A stretch of DNA of 37,493 nt from DASUXA01 sp036378155 (GTDB lineage: Bacteria > Actinomycetota > Actinomycetes > Mycobacteriales > Micromonosporaceae): assembly GCA_036378155.1 (NCBI GenBank), contig DASUXA010000083.1:1-37493 (forward strand), in the 5' to 3' direction. The notes under the pieces were generated by a model. It made no database searches. It was not told the origin of the DNA and worked only from the letters and a program-made list of their open reading frames with translations. Positions 32,489 to 37,493 of this stretch are shown piece by piece; the stretch's first letter is position 1, and the number at the start of each line of letters is the position of its first letter. Position numbers and translations under genes: made by a program.

Positions 32489-32494
32489 ACGCTA
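32489..32494 (-). promoter_or_regulatory. -10 box of the T-box/aspS transcript
   Basis: TAGCGT on the minus strand, placing the transcript start near 32482, just before the T-box Stem I. Confidence 0.45.
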
Positions 32495-32503
32495 CCGCCG
32501 CCT

Positions 32504-32517
32504 GTGCCGCGCGGCAC
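32504..32517. promoter_or_regulatory. Perfect 14-bp palindrome upstream of the T-box promoter
   Basis: GTGCCGCGCGGCAC lies about 10-23 bp upstream of the TAGCGT box, where a -35 element would be. It may be a protein operator, or chance in GC-rich DNA. Confidence 0.3.
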
Positions 32518-32607
32518 CTGAATTTCGCCGCTCCGAGGGGTACCGACGGATACGTGACGCTGGTCGCGCCCGGCGCCTCGACGGGGCCGACCCGCCCCGC
32601 CTCGGCG

Positions 32608-32613
32608 TAGTCT
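32608..32613 (+). promoter_or_regulatory. Leaderless -10 box of lipA
   Basis: TAGTCT ends 7 nt before the GTG at 32621. No Shine-Dalgarno sequence. Confidence 0.52.
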
Positions 32614-32620
32614 CTGCACC

Positions 32621-33547
32621 GTGACCACCGTTGCTCCCGAAGGCCGCCGGCTGCTCCGTATCGAGGCGCGCAACGCGCAGACGCCGATCGAGCGCAAGCC
32701 GCCGTGGATCAAGGTCAAGGCGGCGATGGGTCCGGGCTTCACCGAACTGCGCGGGCTGGTCCAGCGCGAGGGCCTGCACACGGTGTGCCAGGAGGCCGGT
32801 TGCCCGAACATCTACGAGTGCTGGGAGGACCGCGAGGCGACCTTCCTGATCGGTGGCGACCAGTGCACCCGCCGGTGCGACTTCTGTCAGATCGACACCG
32901 GCAAGCCCGCCGAGTTCGACGCCGACGAGCCGCGCCGGGTCGCCGAGTCGGTCGCGGCGATGGGACTGCGGTACGCGACCGTCACCGGGGTGGCCCGTGA
33001 CGACCTGCCGGACGGCGGCGCCTGGCTGTACGCCGAGACGGTCCGCCAGATCCACCGGCTGCTTCCCGGCTGCGGCGTGGAGCTGCTCATTCCCGACTTC
33101 AACGGGCAGGACGACCTGCTCGCCGAGGTGTTCGACTCCTCGCCGGAGGTGCTCGCGCACAACGTCGAGACGGTACCGCGGATCTTCAAGCGGATCCGAC
33201 CGGCGTTCCGGTACGAGCGCTCGCTGGAGGTGCTCACGAAGGCGCGGGCTGCCGGACTGGTGACCAAGTCCAACCTGATCCTCGGGCTCGGCGAGGAGCG
33301 GCACGAGGTCTCCCAGGCGCTGCGCGACCTGTACGACGCCGGCTGCGAACTGGTGACGATCACCCAGTACCTGCGTCCCACCCCGCGCCACCACCCGGTC
33401 GAGCGCTGGGTCAAGCCGGAGGAGTTCGTCGAGCTGCGCGAGGAAGCCCTGGCGATCGGTTTCGCCGGGGTGATGAGCGGTCCCCTGGTGCGCTCCAGCT
33501 ACCGCGCTGGACGGCTGTACCAGCAGGCGGTCGCCGCGCGCGGCTGA
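32621..33547 (+). CDS. lipA: Lipoyl synthase (radical SAM)
   Basis: A 308-residue radical SAM enzyme that inserts two sulfurs into protein-bound octanoyl groups. The auxiliary 4Fe-4S cluster motif is CQEAGCPNIYEC (C-x4-C-x5-C), the SAM cluster motif is CTRRCDFC (CxxxCxxC), and the C-terminal RSSYRAG supplies the serine ligand. PPWIKVKAA and VTGVARDDLPDGGA are conserved. The GTG start is supported by TAGTCT 7 nt upstream. It completes the pathway begun by lipB and depends on Fe-S repair, for which the A-type carrier at 3713-4081 is a candidate. Confidence 0.97.
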   Translation: MTTVAPEGRRLLRIEARNAQTPIERKPPWIKVKAAMGPGFTELRGLVQREGLHTVCQEAGCPNIYECWEDREATFLIGGDQCTRRCDFCQIDTGKPAEFDADEPRRVAESVAAMGLRYATVTGVARDDLPDGGAWLYAETVRQIHRLLPGCGVELLIPDFNGQDDLLAEVFDSSPEVLAHNVETVPRIFKRIRPAFRYERSLEVLTKARAAGLVTKSNLILGLGEERHEVSQALRDLYDAGCELVTITQYLRPTPRHHPVERWVKPEEFVELREEALAIGFAGVMSGPLVRSSYRAGRLYQQAVAARG

Positions 33548-33631
33548 GTCCGTCGCGGGCACCGCCGCGCCCGGGCCGGGGTGGTGGGGCTCCCCGCTGG
33601 TGCCCGCACGGCGCGACGTGTGCCCGGCGAG

Positions 33632-33655
33632 GCGTACACCGCTCGAGGTGTACGC
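33632..33655. repeat. Inverted repeat downstream of lipA
   Basis: Arms GCGTACACC and GGTGTACGC, 9 bp each, separated by GCTCGA, about 85 nt after the lipA stop. It may end the lipA transcript or bind a regulator. About 50 bp further on lie two copies of an 11-bp CCGCCGTACCC unit. Confidence 0.45.
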
Positions 33656-33752
33656 ACATCGCCGCCGGTGTGCGCCCTGTCGCGTCTCACCCCGCCGTAC
33701 CCCCGCCGTACCCCCGCCGAACGCCCCGGCAGGGTCGCCGGTGAAGGACAAC

Positions 33753-33758
33753 TAGACT
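33753..33758 (+). promoter_or_regulatory. Leaderless -10 box of the DUF4191 gene
   Basis: TAGACT ends 7 nt before the ATG at 33766. Confidence 0.55.
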
Positions 33759-33765
33759 CTCCCGC

Positions 33766-34464
33766 ATGGCAAAGGCAGCGCAGCCGGAAAAGGTGTCGTT
33801 CTTCCAGCGGCTCAAGCAGATCGGGCTGGTGTTCAGCTTCACCGCGAAACGGGACCGGCTGTTCGTCCCGCTGGTCGTGGTCGCCGTGGTCGTGCCGCTG
33901 GTGATCGCCGGTGTGCTGGTCGCGTTCGGCTCCAGCTGGGTGTGGCTGCTGGTCGGGTTCATGGTCGCGCTGCTCGCCGTGCTCATCGTGCTGAACTTCC
34001 GGTCGAACAAGGCGATGATGGCCGAGGTCGAGGGGCAGCCCGGAGCGGCGGCGTCGATCGTGGAGACGCTGCGCGGCGACTGGCGGGTGACTCCGGCGGT
34101 CGCGTCGACCACCCAGTTCGACATGGTGCACCTGGTCCTCGGTCGTCCCGGCGTCATCCTGCTGGGCGAAGGGAACCCGAGCCGGGTCCGGTCCCTGATC
34201 GGGCAGGAGAAGCGCCGCCTGTCGAAGGTGATCGGCAGCGCCGAACTGCGCGACTTCATCGTCGGCAACGGCGAGGGCGAGATACCGATCAGCAAGCTGC
34301 GCGGCACGCTCATGCGGCTGCCCCGCACGTTGACCGGCAAGGACGTCAACGCCCTGGACACCCGGCTGAAGGCGCTGCACGCGCGGCCGCAGGTCCCGCG
34401 CGGGGCGATCCCGAAGAACATGCGCCCGCCGAAGGGCGCGTTCCGCGCGATGCGCGGTCGCTGA
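33766..34464 (+). CDS. DUF4191-family membrane protein
   Basis: A conserved actinobacterial protein of 232 residues found next to lipA (Rv2219 in M. tuberculosis). It has a short basic cytoplasmic start (MAKAAQPEKVSFFQRLKQI), two transmembrane helices (about 35-54 and 58-78), then a cytoplasmic domain with NKAMMAEVEGQPGAAASIVE, FDMVHLVLGRPGVILLGEG and a basic C-terminus KNMRPPKGAFRAMRGR. Function is unknown. Its coding sequence has no GTAC tetranucleotide, unlike most neighbours. The convergent RDD gene ends 3 nt away. Confidence 0.85.
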   Translation: MAKAAQPEKVSFFQRLKQIGLVFSFTAKRDRLFVPLVVVAVVVPLVIAGVLVAFGSSWVWLLVGFMVALLAVLIVLNFRSNKAMMAEVEGQPGAAASIVETLRGDWRVTPAVASTTQFDMVHLVLGRPGVILLGEGNPSRVRSLIGQEKRRLSKVIGSAELRDFIVGNGEGEIPISKLRGTLMRLPRTLTGKDVNALDTRLKALHARPQVPRGAIPKNMRPPKGAFRAMRGR

Positions 34465-34467
34465 CGC

Positions 34468-34881
34468 TCAGCGCTGCGGTGCGTCGGGCTCGCCGCTCGG
34501 CGGTCCGACCACGACCGTCCCGGCGATCCGGTCGTGCAGTCCGCGCCGGTACCGGTCCATCACCAGCGCCGGGACGACCAGGCAGAGCAACGCGCCGCGC
34601 AACGCCGCCGCGACGATGCCGACCGGGCGACCGGTACGCCACGACACGCACCTGATGCCGGCGAGCCGCATGCCGGGCGTCTGCGCGAACAGCCCGAGGA
34701 AGAAGGCGTACTCGACGATCAGGACGACCGGTGGCGCCCACGGGGACCGCCGGGCGTTCGCGAACAAACCGGCGACCAGGACGCACAGCACCCAGTCGAC
34801 GAGCAGGGCGCCGAAACGCCGGGCCAGGCTCGGAGGCTCGCCGTAGCCTGGTATCGCGGTCGGAATGGACGGCTCGGTCAC
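34468..34881 (-). CDS. RDD-family membrane protein
   Basis: A 137-residue membrane protein starting VTEPSIPTAIPGYGEPPSLARRFGALLVDW in pieces; the Arg and the Asp of the family name are in ARRFGALLVDW, and the second half has FAQTPGMRLAGIRCV and DRYRRGLHDRIAGTVVV. Three hydrophobic segments are seen. RDD proteins are mostly uncharacterised, some acting in transport. GTG 34881 is chosen because TACGCT lies 8 nt upstream and the length matches the mycobacterial neighbour (Rv2219A); a longer frame to 35052 would add an unlikely Arg-rich extension. The stop is 3 nt from the DUF4191 stop, with no terminator between, and the gene is divergent from glnA. Confidence 0.87.
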   Translation of the reverse strand: MTEPSIPTAIPGYGEPPSLARRFGALLVDWVLCVLVAGLFANARRSPWAPPVVLIVEYAFFLGLFAQTPGMRLAGIRCVSWRTGRPVGIVAAALRGALLCLVVPALVMDRYRRGLHDRIAGTVVVGPPSGEPDAPQR

Positions 34882-34889
34882 GGGTACCC

Positions 34890-34895
34890 AGCGTA
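34890..34895 (-). promoter_or_regulatory. Leaderless -10 box of the RDD gene
   Basis: TACGCT on the minus strand, 8 nt before the GTG at 34881. Confidence 0.42.
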
Positions 34896-34982
34896 ACCAT
34901 GCTGTCGGGACCGACGCACCGCGCGGTGACGGCGCGGCCTCGCCCGGTCGCGCCGGGAGGCTCGTCCGGGACGCCCGCCGAC

Positions 34983-35020
34983 GTAACACGGCGGAAACAC
35001 CGGGGACATGCCGGGGCAAC
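34983..35020 (+). promoter_or_regulatory. GlnR-type operator upstream of glnA
   Basis: GTAAC-n6-GAAAC-n6-GACAT-n6-GCAAC with exactly six bases in each gap. The first half matches the actinomycete GlnR consensus gTnAc-n6-GaAAc fully; the second half matches partly. It lies about 25-60 bp before the predicted glnA transcript start. Confidence 0.72.
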
Positions 35021-35030
35021 TCCCCGCACG

Positions 35031-35036
35031 TACGGT
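35031..35036 (+). promoter_or_regulatory. -10 box of glnA
   Basis: TACGGT, giving a transcript start near 35044 and a leader of about 50 nt with GGAGG before the TTG start. An in-frame GTG at 35045 would be leaderless from the same box. Confidence 0.42.
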
Positions 35037-35092
35037 CGTCGGCAGTGACCAAGCGCCAACATCAGCGCACGCCGGATTGCCTGGAGGACGTG

Positions 35093-36517
35093 TTGTTCGC
35101 CAATCCCGATGAACTCCTGCGGTACCTCGTCGACGAGCAGGTGAAGTTCGTCGACGTCCGCTTCTGTGACCTGCCCGGTGTGATGCAGCACTTCAACGTG
35201 CCCGTCGAGGCGTTCGACGAGAGCGTGTTCACCGAGGGGCTGGCGTTCGACGGCTCGTCCATCCGTGGGTTCCAGCAGATCCACGAGTCGGACATGCTGC
35301 TGCTGCCGGACCCGGCGACCGCGTTCGTCGACCCGTTCCGGGTGGAGAAGACGCTGGCGTTGAACTTCTTCATCCACGACCCGTTCACCCGCGAGCCGTA
35401 CTCCCGCGACCCCCGCAATGTCGCGCGCAAGGCGGAGGCGTACCTGGCGTCCAGCGGCATCGCGGACACCGCGTACTTCGGACCCGAGGCGGAGTTCTAC
35501 ATCTTCGACTCGATCCGCCACGAGACCAGCCCGCACCAGGCGTACTACTTCATCGACTCGGTTGAGGGCTGGTGGAACACGGGTCGCGACGAGCCGGGCG
35601 GCAACCGCGGGTACAAGACCGCGTACAAGGGCGGATACTTCCCGGTTCCGCCGGTGGACCACTACGCGGACCTGCGCGACGCGATCGTGCGCAACCTGCT
35701 CGGCGCCGGGTTCACCGTGGAGCGCTCGCACCACGAGGTCGGTACCGCCGGGCAAGCGGAGATCAACTACAGGTTCTCGACGCTGCTGCACGCCGGTGAC
35801 GAACTGCAGTTGTTCAAGTACATCGTGAAGAACACCGCGTGGTCGGCGGGCAAGACCGCGACGTTCATGCCGAAGCCGCTGTTCGGTGACAACGGCTCCG
35901 GCATGCACACCCACCAGAGCCTGTGGCTGAACGGCGAGCCGCTGTTCTACGACGAGACCGGGTACGCCGGGCTGTCCGACATCGCCCGCTGGTACATCGG
36001 CGGGCTGCTGCACCACGCGCCGTCGCTGCTCGCCTTCACCAACCCGACGGTCAACTCGTACCGGCGGCTGGTGCCGGGCTTCGAAGCTCCGGTCAACTTG
36101 GTGTACTCGCAGCGCAACCGCTCAGCCTGCACGCGTATCCCGGTGACCGGGACGAACGCCAAGGCGAAGCGGGTCGAGTTCCGGGTGCCGGACCCGTCGA
36201 GCAACCCGTACCTGGCGTTCTCGGCGATGCTCATGGCGGGTCTGGACGGCATCCGCAACAAGATCGAGCCGCCGGAGCCGATCGACAAGGACCTGTACGA
36301 CCTGCCGCCGGACGAGTTCGCCAACGTCTCCCAGGTGCCGGGCTCGCTCGACCAGGTGCTCGACCGGCTCGAGGTCGACCACGACTACCTGCTGGAGGGT
36401 GGCGTGTTCACACCCGACCTGATCACCACGTGGGTCGACTGGAAGCGGGCGAACGAGATCGACCCGGTACGGCTGCGGCCCACGCCGCACGAGTTCGCGA
36501 TGTACTTCGACTGCTGA
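35093..36517 (+). CDS. glnA: Glutamine synthetase, type I
   Basis: A 474-residue GS that makes glutamine from glutamate, ammonia and ATP. FVDVRFCDLPGVMQHF, AFDGSSIRGFQ, the metal site EAEFYIFD, KPLFGDNGSGMHTHQSL, the RLVPGFEAPVNLVYSQRNRSA loop (in parts) and REF-like EFRVPD are typical. The adenylylation region near the C-terminus has KDLYDLPPDE, with the regulated Tyr in DLYDLP. I choose TTG 35093 because GGAGG is 5 nt upstream and the length is the family's 474; GTG 35045 would add 16 unconserved residues. A GlnR-type box upstream indicates nitrogen control. Confidence 0.96.
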   Translation: MFANPDELLRYLVDEQVKFVDVRFCDLPGVMQHFNVPVEAFDESVFTEGLAFDGSSIRGFQQIHESDMLLLPDPATAFVDPFRVEKTLALNFFIHDPFTREPYSRDPRNVARKAEAYLASSGIADTAYFGPEAEFYIFDSIRHETSPHQAYYFIDSVEGWWNTGRDEPGGNRGYKTAYKGGYFPVPPVDHYADLRDAIVRNLLGAGFTVERSHHEVGTAGQAEINYRFSTLLHAGDELQLFKYIVKNTAWSAGKTATFMPKPLFGDNGSGMHTHQSLWLNGEPLFYDETGYAGLSDIARWYIGGLLHHAPSLLAFTNPTVNSYRRLVPGFEAPVNLVYSQRNRSACTRIPVTGTNAKAKRVEFRVPDPSSNPYLAFSAMLMAGLDGIRNKIEPPEPIDKDLYDLPPDEFANVSQVPGSLDQVLDRLEVDHDYLLEGGVFTPDLITTWVDWKRANEIDPVRLRPTPHEFAMYFDC

Positions 36518-36533
36518 GGGGTCTACTTCGGGA

Positions 36534-36572
36534 GATGGGGGCGGCGCGCCGTGCCGGCGCGCCGCCCCCATC
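36534..36572 (+). terminator. glnA terminator, perfect 18-bp stem
   Basis: Two complementary 18-nt arms around TGC, 16 nt after the glnA stop. A related copy follows the toxin gene at the window end. Confidence 0.82.
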
Positions 36573-36593
36573 GGCCCGTTGCCGCCGCAGCCT

Positions 36594-36619
36594 GTAGTGC
36601 AAGCGCTACGATGTAGCGC
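36594..36619. promoter_or_regulatory. Operator and -10 box of the toxin-antitoxin module
   Basis: Three related heptamers in a row: GTAGTGC, GCGCTAC and GTAGCGC. The last two form a perfect inverted repeat around GAT. The box TACGAT (36607-36612) lies inside the repeat and ends 7 nt before the antitoxin ATG, which directly abuts the repeat. This is the layout expected for autorepression by an RHH antitoxin on a leaderless message. Confidence 0.65.
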
Positions 36620-37042
36620 ATGACGACTCCGCTGTCCATTCGGTTCGATCCAGCGCTCCTAGACCGGCTACGCCGGCACGCGGCGACCGAGACCGGAGCC
36701 AATACGTCAGCGCTCGCGCAGCGGCTCATCGACGAAGGGCTCCGCATGGCGGAGCACCCGGGAATCGTGTTCAAGGACGGGCCGTCGGGTAGGCGCGCCG
36801 CGCTGGCGTACGGGCCGGACGTCTGGGAGGTCGTCAAGTTCCTTCGTGAGATCGATGAACGGGGACCCGCCGCGTTGGCGGCCGCAGCCGAGGTGTTCAC
36901 GATCGATGTCAACCGGGTCACCACCGCCGTGAGCTACTACGGCGACTATTCCGACGAGATCGACGCGGAGATCGACGCCGCCGACGAAGCTTCCCTTCGC
37001 GCTGAGCGCGCTTGGCGCGTCCAGCAGCAGCTCATCGCATGA
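36620..37042 (+). CDS. Ribbon-helix-helix antitoxin of a PIN-like toxin pair
   Basis: A 140-residue protein. Residues 1-45 (MTTPLSIRFDPALLDRLRRH... RLIDEGLRM) fit a CopG/ribbon-helix-helix DNA-binding domain. Residues about 46-95 (HPGIVFKDGPSGRRAALAYG, DVWEVVKFL) match the DUF433-like half seen in antitoxins paired with DUF5615 toxins. The acidic C-terminus (SDEIDAEIDAADEASLRAERAW) probably wraps the toxin. It binds the operator just upstream by inference. The toxin gene follows with an ATGA overlap. GTAC tetranucleotides are scarce in this module compared with most of the window, suggesting separate origin. Confidence 0.83.
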   Translation: MTTPLSIRFDPALLDRLRRHAATETGANTSALAQRLIDEGLRMAEHPGIVFKDGPSGRRAALAYGPDVWEVVKFLREIDERGPAALAAAAEVFTIDVNRVTTAVSYYGDYSDEIDAEIDAADEASLRAERAWRVQQQLIA

Positions 37043-37443
37043 CCGGAGACGGTGCGCCGGTGCTCGTGCTGGACGAGATGTTCTCGCCACGGATCGCGCA
37101 GGCGCTACGCGAACGCGGACATCAGGTCGTGGCGGTAGCGGAACACGTCGATCTCCGGGCGATGACTGACGATGATCTGTACCAATGGACTGCCGGGCAG
37201 CGGTCGTGGTTGCTGACCGAGAACGTCAAGGACTTTCGTCCGATCATGCTCCGAACGCTGCAAGCGGGCGGCCCGACCGCCGGTCTGCTCTTCACCAGTA
37301 GCCGCACCTTCCCCCGGTCACGTCAGAAACCGGGTCCGATCATCGAAGCGGTGGATGCCTGGCTGAACAGCGGACCGCCACGCCCGCCCGTGATCGAGGA
37401 CTGGCTGCTCAGCGCCGAGAGCCACCGGTGGCAGGCGAGCTGA
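37039..37443 (+). CDS. DUF5615 PIN-like toxin
   Basis: A 134-residue protein with the DUF5615/Mut7-C PIN-like fold pattern: VLVLDEMFSPRIAQALRERG (D12, E13), acidic TDDDLYQW (44-46) and LLTENVKDFRPI (E61, D65), acidic residues placed as in metal-dependent PIN nucleases. It is the presumed toxic ribonuclease of the module, held in check by the upstream antitoxin. ATG 37039 overlaps the antitoxin stop (ATGA), so translation is coupled; an earlier in-frame start at 37012 would lie inside the antitoxin gene. RNA target unknown. Confidence 0.83.
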   Translation: MTGDGAPVLVLDEMFSPRIAQALRERGHQVVAVAEHVDLRAMTDDDLYQWTAGQRSWLLTENVKDFRPIMLRTLQAGGPTAGLLFTSSRTFPRSRQKPGPIIEAVDAWLNSGPPRPPVIEDWLLSAESHRWQAS

Positions 37444-37466
37444 GCGATCTGCTTCGCAGAGAGGGG

Positions 37467-37493
37467 GGCGGCGCGCCGACACGGCGCGCCGCC
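37467..37493 (+). terminator. Terminator after the toxin gene (cut by window end)
   Basis: Arms GGCGGCGCGCC and GGCGCGCCGCC with loop GACAC; further G residues on the left suggest the stem continues past the window. It closely resembles the glnA terminator. Confidence 0.7.

Noticed and set aside
1..37493. tRNA or rRNA genes, CRISPR arrays, insertion sequences, prophage or attachment sites
   Set aside because: No tRNA cloverleaf, direct-repeat-spacer array, transposase or integrase frame was found by reading; a tool search could still find a short one.

Overview
The window is one stretch of a high-GC (about 70 percent) actinobacterial chromosome. Codons end mostly in G or C, starts are often GTG or TTG, and SigA-like -10 boxes of the form TANNNT often sit 6 to 8 nt before a start codon. 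Gene order matches, from memory, the ctaC to glnA1 region of Mycobacterium tuberculosis (around Rv2200c to Rv2220): ctaC, adenosine kinase, an A-type Fe-S carrier, glycerate kinase, cobU/cobT, cobS, gcvT, leucyl aminopeptidase, E2 acyltransferase, SDR39U1-type epimerase, lipB, lipA, DUF4191, RDD protein, glnA. Protein style (MurA, GlnA, NadA) and a strong excess of the tetranucleotide GTAC suggest Micromonosporaceae; the genus is a guess.

Layout. 1-5.4 kb: the 3'-truncated ctaC on the minus strand, a cysteine desulfurase plus TusA-like sulfur carrier, then adenosine kinase, Fe-S carrier and glycerate kinase on the minus strand. 5.4-13.7 kb: quinolinate synthase, a MurA paralogue, a DUF3043 membrane protein, a remnant of an ABC-2 permease, a proline-rich/TPR/WG-repeat protein, an aldo/keto reductase and a site-2-protease homologue with a 66-residue partner. 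13.8-19.5 kb: cobalamin nucleotide-loop genes (a CobU-CobT-like fusion and cobS), gcvT, and leucyl aminopeptidase. 19.7-24.1 kb: E3 and E2 of a 2-oxoacid dehydrogenase, then an epimerase. 24.2-30 kb: accessory genes, namely a secreted PHB-depolymerase-type esterase, a polytopic membrane protein and an MMPL exporter. 30.1-34.9 kb: lipB and lipA, split by a minus-strand archaeal-type aspartyl-tRNA synthetase under a T-box leader, then DUF4191 and RDD membrane proteins. 35-37.5 kb: glnA with a GlnR-type operator, followed by an RHH antitoxin and PIN-like toxin bounded by related terminator-containing repeats.

How the genes connect. LipB and LipA make the lipoyl groups used by the E2 (two lipoyl domains) and needed by the glycine cleavage system to which GcvT belongs. 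The desulfurase, TusA-like protein and A-type carrier could supply sulfur and clusters to LipA and NadA, both Fe-S enzymes. CobU and CobS act late in B12 assembly. Almost every convergent gene pair is separated by a strong GC-rich inverted repeat that can terminate both strands.

The most unusual items are the T-box-controlled, apparently nondiscriminating AspRS inserted between lipB and lipA, the CobU fusion whose CobT half lacks key motifs, and the toxin-antitoxin cassette between duplicated terminator repeats.
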